Below, one piece after another: positions 41,074 to 49,066 of a stretch of 55,819 nucleotides of DNA. The position numbers and the translations under genes are program-made. Every line of letters starts with the position of its first letter. Positions within the stretch are counted from its first letter, which is position 1. The notes below the pieces were generated by a model, which made no database searches, was not told the DNA's origin, and was given only the letters and a program-made list of their open reading frames with translations. Source of the DNA: Lachnospiraceae bacterium (GTDB taxonomy: Bacteria; Bacillota; Clostridia; Lachnospirales; Lachnospiraceae); contig JAFZUW010000048.1 in the NCBI GenBank assembly GCA_017618195.1, positions 1 through 55,819 of the forward strand. Reading direction: 5' to 3'.

Positions 41074-41171
41074 TATCTATAAAAAGGGGAATACACAGTT
41101 TTTTCTATGGTATTTTCCGCCTGAATATGATACGATTGGAACAGTAAATTTTTGAACTTCGGAGGTACCTT

Positions 41172-42158
41172 ATGGATCCTAACAAGAGACCGGAAACGAT
41201 GGAAAGAATCACCACGCCTGAGCTCGCGAAAGCATTTATCGACGAGCAGGTTGCAGCGCTCCGCGCGCAGGTCGGTGACAAGAAGGTTCTGCTTGCTCTT
41301 TCGGGCGGCGTTGACAGCTCGGTAGTTGCCGCGCTCCTCATTAAGGCAATCGGCAAGAACCTTGTGTGTGTACATGTTAACCACGGTTTGCTCAGAAAGG
41401 GCGAGCCCGAGCAGGTTATCGAAGTGTTCCGCGGCCAGATGGACGCGAACCTGATCTATGTGGATGCGGTTGACCGCTTCCTCGACAAACTCGCAGGCGT
41501 AGCCGATCCTGAGAAGAAGCGTAAGATCATCGGTAAGGAATTCATCGATGTATTCGCTGAGGAGGCTCGTAAACTTGACGGCATCGAGTTCCTTGCACAG
41601 GGCACGATCTATCCCGACATTCTCGAGAGCCACGGCGTAAAGGCACACCACAATGTAGGCGGTCTTCCTGAGGATCTTAACTTTGAACTTGTTGAGCCCG
41701 TGAAGCTCCTTTATAAGGACGAGGTTCGTGTAGTCGGCAAGGCTCTCGGTCTTCCGGACAACATGGTATATCGTCAGCCGTTCCCGGGCCCGGGTCTCGG
41801 CGTCCGCTGCGTAGGCGCGATCACCCGCGACCGTCTCGAGTCTCTCCGTGAGGCCGACGCGATCGTTCGCGAGGAGATCGGAAAGCTCGATCCCGTACCG
41901 TGGCAGTATTTCTGCGCAATCCCGGATTTCACCTCGACCGGTATCCGCTATGTGGACGGCAAAGGTGAACGTTACATGGGCTGGGCAGTCGTAATCCGCG
42001 CTGTCAACACCGTAGATGCCGTTTACGCTTCCGTACCGGAGATTCCGTTCAAGGTTCTCTGCACGATCCGCGACCGCATCATCGCTACCGTACCCGGTGT
42101 AAACCGCGTACTGTGGGATATCAGCGAGAAGCCCGTTTCGACGATTGAGTGGGAATAA
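41172..42158 (+). CDS. guaA: stand-alone GMP synthase ATP-pyrophosphatase subunit
   Basis: The protein has 328 residues. It covers the ATP-pyrophosphatase domain (LSGGVDSS at 43-50) and the C-terminal dimerisation domain, with the conserved HVNHGLLRKGE, QGTIYPDILES, KAHHNVGGLPEDL, PFPGPGLGVR and the very end KPVSTIEWE. It turns XMP into GMP with ATP and ammonia. The usual ~190-residue glutamine amidotransferase domain is missing, and no matching sequence lies in the 98 bases upstream, so it is not a frameshift. Either a separate glutaminase subunit is encoded elsewhere, as in archaeal two-subunit enzymes, or it uses free ammonia. GGAGG precedes the ATG. Codon choice is strongly biased, as in highly expressed genes. 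Confidence 0.9.
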   Translation: MDPNKRPETMERITTPELAKAFIDEQVAALRAQVGDKKVLLALSGGVDSSVVAALLIKAIGKNLVCVHVNHGLLRKGEPEQVIEVFRGQMDANLIYVDAVDRFLDKLAGVADPEKKRKIIGKEFIDVFAEEARKLDGIEFLAQGTIYPDILESHGVKAHHNVGGLPEDLNFELVEPVKLLYKDEVRVVGKALGLPDNMVYRQPFPGPGLGVRCVGAITRDRLESLREADAIVREEIGKLDPVPWQYFCAIPDFTSTGIRYVDGKGERYMGWAVVIRAVNTVDAVYASVPEIPFKVLCTIRDRIIATVPGVNRVLWDISEKPVSTIEWE

Positions 42159-42194
42159 TCTGTCATTGCAGGAATTAGTTTAGGGGGTGTATGT

Positions 42195-42662
42195 ATGTCT
42201 GATGGGGAATGGGGCATTAAACAGGCGCTTATCATAGCAATTGTCGGAGGATTCCTCTTTCCGCTTGCCATTATTCTGATACTTCCGCATACCAATGCGA
42301 GCGAGAAAGAGTACATCGAAAAAGGCGTACTGACGGAATGTTTTGTGGAAACGGTTGTTACGATCAACAATAAGCAGCAGGTCAGTGTTGTCTACACGGA
42401 TGCGAACGGAAAGAAGGTCAGAGCCAGAGGTATCCTGAACAAACATGTAACGGCAGGCGAGTATGTTGACGCCTATGTGCTTGCGTCGAAACCGAACGAA
42501 GTGTTCTATCCGGCCTCCAATTTTTGGAAGATAGCGTTCTTCATTATTGCCGGACTTATTGCCGTCGGATCATGGATTCCCTTGATTTTCATGATTCGAA
42601 AAGGTAAGATCGATAGTCTGGCAGAGCAGGCCAGAGCGATGAACCAGAAATGGAATAATTGA
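42195..42662 (+). CDS. small two-pass membrane protein (DUF3592-like)
   Basis: The protein has 155 residues with two membrane segments (about 9-30 and 112-135) and a beta-rich extracytoplasmic loop between them (LTECFVETVVTINNKQQVSVVYTDANGKKVRARGILN). The layout resembles DUF3592 proteins, but the match is by eye only. Function unknown. It follows guaA after 36 bases and ends at a hairpin. Confidence 0.65.
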   Translation: MSDGEWGIKQALIIAIVGGFLFPLAIILILPHTNASEKEYIEKGVLTECFVETVVTINNKQQVSVVYTDANGKKVRARGILNKHVTAGEYVDAYVLASKPNEVFYPASNFWKIAFFIIAGLIAVGSWIPLIFMIRKGKIDSLAEQARAMNQKWNN

Positions 42663-42669
42663 CGAATGA

Positions 42670-42704
42670 AAAGGCTACTGATCCGTCCGGATCCGGTAGC
42701 CTTT
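42670..42704 (+). terminator. hairpin terminator after the small membrane protein
   Basis: AAAGGCTAC (42670-42678) pairs with GTAGCCTTT (42696-42704), with an inner GATCCG/CGGATC helix. The T tail is short. Confidence 0.7.
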
Positions 42705-42757
42705 GTAATTCGGGATCCCTGTGAGACCCAAACTATTAATCAAGCGAGGTTCATGTT

Positions 42758-45013
42758 TTGCCATATCGAATTAAGGATGTTCCAAACAATAAACTAAGGC
42801 TGTGCGGCGGCAAAGGCGCGTCCCTTGTAAGGCTGACAAGGGCGGGACTTCCCGTTCCGGACGGCTATATTCTTATGCCGGGCGAGGAGATTTCTTCGAT
42901 TGACCGGATCCTTCCGAACTTACGGGGGACCTATGCCGTCCGGTCCTCTGCGTTAAATGAGGACGGCGAGGCGGCATCTTTCGCGGGTGCATATGAGACC
43001 TATACGAACGTCCGCATTAAAGACATCAGAAAAGCCGCGGAAGCCGTAAGAAAGTCAGCGGAGAGCGGCAGGGTGGAAGCCTACGCGAAGGAGCAGGGCG
43101 TAAGGACCGAAGACATCGCCGTGGTCATCCAGAAGTTTGTGAAGCCGGAGTACGCCGGTGTCGTATTTACCTGTGATCCCGTGACGGGATCATCAGCCCG
43201 CATGCAGGGCAATTATGTGAAGGGTGAAGGCGAGCTGCTGGTTTCCGGGGTAAGTAACGCGAAAGAGTTCTCATACGACGCATGGAAATATGCCTACCGC
43301 GGAAGCCGGGAATTCGCGCCGTACGCAAGAACATTGTACCGTTACTGCCGAAAGATTAAGGACCTGTGGGGCTGCGCGGTGGATATTGAATGGGCGGTTT
43401 CCGGAGGCAAGGTGTACATTCTTCAGGCAAGACCCGTTACGACGGTATCCCGCGGCCGGGAAGACCTCTATGAACTGAACGGCTCATGCGCCGGCGAATT
43501 TCTGATGACGAGGACCAATGTCGGCGAAATCTTCGGAATGCCCTTATCGCCCGTGACTTACAGCATTCAGAACCGGATCAGCTCGATGATCATGCCGAAC
43601 TTCATTGACAACATCTGCGGGCAGGCATACCTGAACGTGAGCGTTGTGGCATCCTCATTGATGGCGCTCGGATTGTCCGAGAAGACGTCGCTTAGGCTGA
43701 TTAAAGACATTGTCGGAAAGCTTCCCGAAGGAGTTACGGTTCCGGTCTATCCGCTGAGCCGTACGGAAATCCTTAAAAGGGTGCTTCACCTGTTGAAACC
43801 GAAGAGGAATGACAAGCGGAAAGGGCTTTCGTATAACGATACAATCATGGCGAAGACCGGCCGCCTCCAGAAACCGAAGCAGATGCGCGCCTTCTGGGAC
43901 CGCGAGATGCTTCCGTATATCAATGCGTCCCTTTCCGAAATCGTGAAGGGAATGAACATTACCGGTCTGTTCACGGTTCGGAACAAGGTTGAGAAAATAT
44001 GCGGCGAAGACCTTGCGGGACGGCTTCTTACCGGCTGCACCGGCGTTTTGGACAGCATGAAGCCGCTGCTTTTCTTAGAGGACCTGGCGGAAGGGAAGAT
44101 CAGCAAAGAAGAATATATAAAGCAGTGCGGACACCGTAATTCCCATGAGATGGAACTGATGATGCCGTTCCCGTATGAGGACCCGGATTTCCCCGAGGGA
44201 AGGATTCGGGAGCACCTCGCGTCCGGCGTTAACGTGCATCGGATGAAGAAGGCCTCGGAGAAGGAATTCCGGAAGGCGCTGAAGGAATTTGACGCGAAGT
44301 ATCCGGAGAAACATAACGAGATCCGCAGACTTCTCGGTAAATACGCGCGTGCCAACAAGGACCGGGAGAGCGTCCGCAACCGCGGCGTCCGGATATTCTG
44401 CGTACTTCGGAAATACCTGTTGCGGGCAGGCGAGGTGCTCGGAATCGAAAATGACGGTATCTTCATGCTTTACATGGACGAGATACTCGCGCTTCTTGCA
44501 GGCGATGACAGGGAACGGGAGAAGATTGCCCCGAGGCGGGAACTCTATGAGCGGTATCTTTCCTACCCGCAGTTTCCGAACATTATCTGCGGCCGGTTTG
44601 ATCCCGATAGCTGGATGAAGGACGACACACGCCGAAGTGATTACTACGTGGCGGGAAGAGGCAATGCCGCGGTTTCCGATGAGACCGTAAAAGGCTACCC
44701 GGGAGCGGCAGGAGTCGTAACCGGACGGGTGCGCGTCCTTACGGACGTGAAGGAGGCCGGAGAGCTTCAGGAAGGTGAGATTCTGGTGACCAATGCCACG
44801 AATATCGGCTGGACTGTTTATTTTCCGAAAGCAGCGGCCATTGTGACGGACATCGGCGCGCCGCTTTCGCATGCGGCAATCGTAGCGAGGGAGTTCGGAA
44901 TTCCCGCCGTTGTCGGGTGCGGAAATGCCACGACGGTGCTGAAAACCGGTGATATCGTGACGGTTAACGGAACTGCCGGAACGGTGGAGACCACAGCCGC
45001 TTTGTGCGAGTAG
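42758..45013 (+). CDS. rifampin-phosphotransferase-like PEP-synthase-family enzyme
   Basis: The protein has 751 residues, a little shorter than rifampin phosphotransferase (about 860). N-terminal ATP-grasp domain of the PPDK/PEP synthase type (about 1-230: GGKGASLVRLTRAGLPVPDGY, AVRSSALNEDGEAASFAG, VVIQKFVKPEYAGVVFTCDP), a middle helical domain (CGHRNSHEMELMMPFPYEDP, like the GHRGxxE motif of RPH) and a C-terminal swivelling domain with the phospho-His, GAPLSHAAIVAREFGIPAVVG (His705). The three-part order matches RPH, which moves phosphate from ATP to rifamycin through the His. Rifampin is only one possible substrate. The start is a TTG with GAGG nine bases ahead; no ATG in frame is near. Confidence 0.85.
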   Translation: MPYRIKDVPNNKLRLCGGKGASLVRLTRAGLPVPDGYILMPGEEISSIDRILPNLRGTYAVRSSALNEDGEAASFAGAYETYTNVRIKDIRKAAEAVRKSAESGRVEAYAKEQGVRTEDIAVVIQKFVKPEYAGVVFTCDPVTGSSARMQGNYVKGEGELLVSGVSNAKEFSYDAWKYAYRGSREFAPYARTLYRYCRKIKDLWGCAVDIEWAVSGGKVYILQARPVTTVSRGREDLYELNGSCAGEFLMTRTNVGEIFGMPLSPVTYSIQNRISSMIMPNFIDNICGQAYLNVSVVASSLMALGLSEKTSLRLIKDIVGKLPEGVTVPVYPLSRTEILKRVLHLLKPKRNDKRKGLSYNDTIMAKTGRLQKPKQMRAFWDREMLPYINASLSEIVKGMNITGLFTVRNKVEKICGEDLAGRLLTGCTGVLDSMKPLLFLEDLAEGKISKEEYIKQCGHRNSHEMELMMPFPYEDPDFPEGRIREHLASGVNVHRMKKASEKEFRKALKEFDAKYPEKHNEIRRLLGKYARANKDRESVRNRGVRIFCVLRKYLLRAGEVLGIENDGIFMLYMDEILALLAGDDREREKIAPRRELYERYLSYPQFPNIICGRFDPDSWMKDDTRRSDYYVAGRGNAAVSDETVKGYPGAAGVVTGRVRVLTDVKEAGELQEGEILVTNATNIGWTVYFPKAAAIVTDIGAPLSHAAIVAREFGIPAVVGCGNATTVLKTGDIVTVNGTAGTVETTAALCE

Positions 45014-45064
45014 GGCAATCTATTGAGAAATAGTAAATAATTTTAAATTTTCGCGTAAATGATA

Positions 45065-45093
45065 TTGACATTTCTCTGACAATAGTATATAAT
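45065..45093 (+). promoter_or_regulatory. perfect consensus promoter
   Basis: TTGACA (45065-45070), 17 bases, TATAAT (45088-45093). Both boxes match the sigma-A consensus exactly, so transcription of the next gene should be strong unless repressed. Confidence 0.9.
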
Positions 45094-45153
45094 CATCAAA
45101 ACACATAAGTTGCCGAAAGGCATAAACGCAGTTTGTTACGGGGGTTATATAAT

Positions 45154-45753
45154 ATGAGTGAAAGAGAAGTGTCTTATGATCGGCTGAAAGAAGCCTTGGC
45201 AGGGGTTGTCAGTCCGGATGAACATGAGGCAACAGTACGGAGATCCGTTAGGACAGTACGCGGGTTGTTCAACTGGCATGTTTTTACGGCTGTTGGATTC
45301 ATGGCAGCACTGATTCTGTTTATTTCGGGAGTGTTGGATGATAAGCTTCTGTTTCATGCGCTTTCGTTATTTTTAATTATCCTGGCTTCGGCAGGGCAGA
45401 TCGGCATATACTGCAAGGTCAAAGAATTGTCAGGATATGCACTATTCTTCGACAAGGCTGCTGAGTACATGTTCTGGGGGCGGGCTTTATGTCCGGTACT
45501 TCCGAACCTGTGTTACGGGTTCCGCGAAATGGTCAGGGATTTGGATAACCGATTGTTCGCAAGATGGAATCGTATTCCGGGGCCTGCATATGGGCTTTCC
45601 ATAGCTGCAATCATACTGTATTTCTTCGCATTGCTGGCAAGAGACATTGTATGGAGCTGGGGGTTCGGAAGCGTTGCGTTTCTTCTTATCGTAATCCGTG
45701 AGTTCCGGTATCTGTATAGCGTGAGACTCACGATCAAAGCCTTGCAGCAGTAA
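45154..45753 (+). CDS. multi-pass membrane protein of unknown function
   Basis: The protein has 199 residues. A charged cytoplasmic start (YDRLKEALAGVVSPDEHEATVRRSVRTVRGLF) is followed by four membrane segments in two pairs (about 45-65, 70-90, 145-163, 166-188). A loop contains CPVLPNLCYG. It is not recognised. The start ATG 45154 follows GGGGG at some distance; an in-frame TTG at 45133 adds seven residues. It is driven by a perfect consensus promoter and ends before a strong terminator, so it is a single-gene unit. Confidence 0.7.
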   Translation: MSEREVSYDRLKEALAGVVSPDEHEATVRRSVRTVRGLFNWHVFTAVGFMAALILFISGVLDDKLLFHALSLFLIILASAGQIGIYCKVKELSGYALFFDKAAEYMFWGRALCPVLPNLCYGFREMVRDLDNRLFARWNRIPGPAYGLSIAAIILYFFALLARDIVWSWGFGSVAFLLIVIREFRYLYSVRLTIKALQQ

Positions 45754-45799
45754 ATGCGCGACAAAGAATCCGTCCGCCTGAATATCGTTTCAAATTATG

Positions 45800-45866
45800 A
45801 CCCCGCCAAGGTCTGATAAGGTCCCGATTGAGACCTCATTGGACTTCGGCGGGGGTTTTGTTTTGC
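45800..45866 (+). terminator. terminator after the membrane protein gene
   Basis: CCCCGCC (45801-45807) pairs with GGCGGGG (45848-45854), with inner AGGTCT/AGACCT pairing and a TTTTGTTTT tail. Confidence 0.85.
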
Positions 45867-45884
45867 ACTGAAATATGATATAAT
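45856..45884 (+). promoter_or_regulatory. probable promoter of YD-repeat gene copy 3
   Basis: TATAAT (45879-45884) preceded by TGA as an extended -10. The -35 region TTTTGT (45856-45861) is weak and overlaps the terminator tail. Confidence 0.5.
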
Positions 45885-45953
45885 AAAATGAGTGTACCAG
45901 TGGGTCCGTCGCCTGCGCTGCCGGTTATTCACAGGGTACGGAAAAGGAGAGAA

Positions 45954-47417
45954 ATGAAGCGTTTTGACAACCGGGGCGCACTAACCCTCACAAAGAAGAA
46001 ACTGATCATCACACTCGGAGCGGTACTGGGCGCAGCCCTGATCACTTGGGGTGTGCTTATGGTGAGCATCTTCGGGAAGGGGAAGGATAAAAATCGAGAT
46101 GTCACGGGAAAAGGAGCTTCGGACGGGGAGAATATTGTGAAGCAGGAGTCTGGGATTCCGGAAGGGTACAGGGAGGTTTATCTCCCGACGAAAATCGTGT
46201 ATTTTAAGGAAAACGGTAACGAAAAGAACTGCTTGAAATATACGTATGACGAGTTGGGGAGAGTTGTTCGGAAAGAAGTTATTTGGTCTCTTAATGAAGG
46301 TCAAAGAATCGGTATAAGCACGTATGAATATGATGAGTCCGGGAGGGTCATCCGAGAAGAATATAAGGTGGAGAGACCTGACTTTTCGCTTCTGGACGTA
46401 TATAAGTACGAATTTGACGAGAAGGGTAATCTGCTGAAGAAAACCAATGAAAACTATCAGGATGGCGTGCAGTGTAACAAGTCCGTTGAAGAGCACTTAT
46501 ATGATTCGAACGGGCTCCTTACAGCGGAACAAACGGTTGATGATAAGGGAATAGTAACCGCGCGCACGGAATATCTCTATAACGAGGCCGGAACACGGAA
46601 GGAAAAGCATGTCTTTCGCCTTAATGGTTTCTTGCAACCCGTAAGTGATGTGTATTATAATGATGAGGGCAATATAGTGCTCCAATGCAGATACGATGAA
46701 CTCGGGCAGAAGATTCCTGAAGAGGAATACACTTATTCGGATGAAGGTTTCCTGCTGCTGCATGCTGTATTTGAAAACAAGGCAGGACTTAGAGAAGAAA
46801 CGGTTTACGAGTATGACGCATCCGGAAGAAAGGTAAGAGAAAGGAGTATTACAGACGGCCGGACGGAGGAGCTTAAGTTATGGCCGGAGGCGGGCAAATG
46901 TCTGACGTATCAGCCGAGAGAAGCTGCAGGAGACGGGGAAGCCGAGGATTTGTATTTGTCCAAAGAGGAATGGTTTGACGAAAGAAACAGGGCTGATCGG
47001 GTTCGCGAATATAAAGAGGACGGCAGCTTACTGACAGAGAGCTTCTATAAACACGAATACAACGAATACGGTCTGATGACGTGTGTGAAGCGTCTGGATT
47101 CTGCCGGAAATGCGGACTTTATGGAAGAATACGAATATACAGAGCTTTCGATGATGGCAGATACTTATGCGGTGTGGACCGGAAAATATGCCGACGGGAA
47201 AATTCTCTTTCGTGAGGAACGTGATTTCTACCTCAACCCGGACGGCTCCGTAATGTGGGTTAAAGATATGCTGTACTATTTGGACATAGAAGGACGCGGT
47301 TACTACTACACCTTCGATGACAACGGAAACCCGTCTGAGAAGATTCAGGTTGAAGAAACAACATATACTACCGAAAGACGAGAATATGAACGCTTCTTCA
47401 TTCCGGCCGCAAAATAG
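45954..47417 (+). CDS. membrane-anchored YD-repeat protein, copy 3
   Basis: The protein has 487 residues. The N-terminus MKRFDNRGALTLTKKKLIITLGAVLGAALITWGVL is almost the same as that of copy 1 at 11880, more than 34 kb away, while the repeat region has diverged (YDELGRVVRKEV, YDESGRVIREEY, YDEKGNLLKKTN-type strands). The plan is one membrane segment with YD-type repeats outside. No binding-protein gene follows; instead copy 4 and two large surface proteins do. The strong conservation of the anchor next to a variable outer part argues for recombination or for selection on the anchor. Start 45954 is given by AAAGGAG and the shared N-terminus. Confidence 0.8.
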   Translation: MKRFDNRGALTLTKKKLIITLGAVLGAALITWGVLMVSIFGKGKDKNRDVTGKGASDGENIVKQESGIPEGYREVYLPTKIVYFKENGNEKNCLKYTYDELGRVVRKEVIWSLNEGQRIGISTYEYDESGRVIREEYKVERPDFSLLDVYKYEFDEKGNLLKKTNENYQDGVQCNKSVEEHLYDSNGLLTAEQTVDDKGIVTARTEYLYNEAGTRKEKHVFRLNGFLQPVSDVYYNDEGNIVLQCRYDELGQKIPEEEYTYSDEGFLLLHAVFENKAGLREETVYEYDASGRKVRERSITDGRTEELKLWPEAGKCLTYQPREAAGDGEAEDLYLSKEEWFDERNRADRVREYKEDGSLLTESFYKHEYNEYGLMTCVKRLDSAGNADFMEEYEYTELSMMADTYAVWTGKYADGKILFREERDFYLNPDGSVMWVKDMLYYLDIEGRGYYYTFDDNGNPSEKIQVEETTYTTERREYERFFIPAAK

Positions 47418-47478
47418 CGTATGTGAGGCCACGGAACAGTATATGCCGACTGCGGAACAGCGTATGTGAGGCCGCGGA
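47416..47478 (+). repeat. 20-bp direct repeat after copy 3
   Basis: AGCGTATGTGAGGCC-CGGA occurs at 47416-47435 and 47459-47478 with one difference (A or G). A partly related CGGAACAG-TATATG segment sits between. The first copy overlaps the stop codon of copy 3. No inverted repeats or terminator-like T runs are seen. Confidence 0.7.
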
Positions 47479-47558
47479 TTAATCTGATTATTTTCATACC
47501 GTTAAGGGGGAAAATGTAATAAATCTATATTCTAAGGGAGAACTTACAGGAGGACGCA

Positions 47559-48932
47559 ATGAGCAGTAAGAAACATGCGGCGATGAGCCGCAACCAAAAG
47601 AAATGGACCGCGATTATCGGCGGCGTGGTGGGAGCAGCCGTGATCGGATGGATCGTGCTGATGATCGTCATATTCGGAAAGGACAAGCCGGGCAAGACCG
47701 TGAAAACCACACCCGAGCCGACGAAGAGCGCGGAGAAGCCGACACCGACGCCGCCCGAAAAGAAGACGGTATACCGGCTGTCGAAGGAGTACATGATGAC
47801 CGAGAACGGCACAAGGTACCTTTATACCGCATACGAGTACGATGAATACGGCAGAATGACGGTCAGGACCGAGTATAACGAGACCAACGAGGTCATCTCG
47901 ACCGATAAGGTTATCTATGACGCTTCCGGCAAGATTATCGAAATTGTGAACACGCACCGCCGCGGCGAGGAGAACGTGGTTACGGAGACGGAGTTCTCTT
48001 ACTATCCGAAGGGCGGACTGCAGGAAATCATCAAGACCGAGAAAAAGACAGTCATAGATCATCGCGTTTACAATGAGGCCGGAAAGATGATCAAACACGA
48101 GTGGGATGACTATGATTATAGGGTTACCGAGACCTATAACGACAACGGAGATCTGCTGCTGAATCAGAAGATTTTCCCGAACGGCGAGGTCCTCGGGATT
48201 GAGGAAAATGTGTACTCCGACGCCGGTCTTAAGACGGAAAGCGTCAGTGAGCTGAACGGCACGAAGGATTTTTATATCTATGACACGGCAGGGAAGCTCA
48301 CGAAGATACAGACGTATATGAATGACGAGCTCTTCTCGGAGACCGTTTATTATCCGATGAACAACGAGATTCACTCGGACAAGCACGTGTTCACGGACGA
48401 AGGATACTACTACGTAACGGACCATTACGAGTACGACGAGAACGGCAAAGTGCTCCGCTACACGCTTTACAACCACGGCGGCGGAATCGAGGAGAATTAC
48501 GCGTACGAATACAACTCGGACGGTTATAAGACCCGGAGTGAAGTTTACGATGAAGAGTTCAACCTTCGGTTCGGATTTGACTTTGAATATGATGACCTTT
48601 CCGTGAAACTCGGCGAATACGCCAAATGTGTATCGTGGGATGGCCCCGAGCGCAGAATCACGCAGTGGGAAGAGACGAAATACGTCGAGGATGAGGGAAT
48701 TCCTTCCCGGACGGATACCACGCAGTTTTATGAGATCCATGGCAATCAGGTTACCGCAATTCTGTCGATTAACCATTTGAATGACGGGGAAAATACGCAG
48801 ATCGGTTTCTATTACGAGCTGGATTCAAACGGAAACCCGAGCCGCCGGATCAAAATTGATCAGGATGGAAACGAGACGGTCGCCGGCGAGCGCGAATATG
48901 TGCAGATGGAGATCAAGAATCAGGAGAATTGA
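47559..48932 (+). CDS. membrane-anchored YD-repeat protein, copy 4
   Basis: The protein has 457 residues. The N-terminus is more divergent (MSSKKHAAMSRNQKKW) but the membrane segment and its exit are alike: GVVGAAVIGWIVLMIVIFGKDK. A short Thr/Pro/Glu linker (TTPEPTKSAEKPTPTPPEKK) leads to YD-type repeats (YDEYGRMTVRTEYN, YDASGKIIEIVN, YDENGKVLRYTLYN, LDSNGNPSRRIKI). GGAGG precedes the ATG. This is the most GC-rich member, with codon use like the housekeeping genes of the window. It may be the ancestral copy. No toxin or enzyme domain is visible. Confidence 0.8.
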   Translation: MSSKKHAAMSRNQKKWTAIIGGVVGAAVIGWIVLMIVIFGKDKPGKTVKTTPEPTKSAEKPTPTPPEKKTVYRLSKEYMMTENGTRYLYTAYEYDEYGRMTVRTEYNETNEVISTDKVIYDASGKIIEIVNTHRRGEENVVTETEFSYYPKGGLQEIIKTEKKTVIDHRVYNEAGKMIKHEWDDYDYRVTETYNDNGDLLLNQKIFPNGEVLGIEENVYSDAGLKTESVSELNGTKDFYIYDTAGKLTKIQTYMNDELFSETVYYPMNNEIHSDKHVFTDEGYYYVTDHYEYDENGKVLRYTLYNHGGGIEENYAYEYNSDGYKTRSEVYDEEFNLRFGFDFEYDDLSVKLGEYAKCVSWDGPERRITQWEETKYVEDEGIPSRTDTTQFYEIHGNQVTAILSINHLNDGENTQIGFYYELDSNGNPSRRIKIDQDGNETVAGEREYVQMEIKNQEN

Positions 48933-49066
48933 TATTGCCGGGAATTGAGAAATCTGCATGTAAGCCCGTTAAGAGTAAGCAAACGGTACGGATCGCCGCC
49001 CCGGGGGTGGGAGATTCGCCGATTGAGGTATCTTAATCTATATATGATTCTTTTAGGAGGAACCAG

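Noticed and set aside
41074-41171. Frameshifted amidotransferase domain upstream of guaA
   Set aside because: Only 98 bases separate it from the DUF3800 gene, and no amidotransferase motif is seen in any frame.
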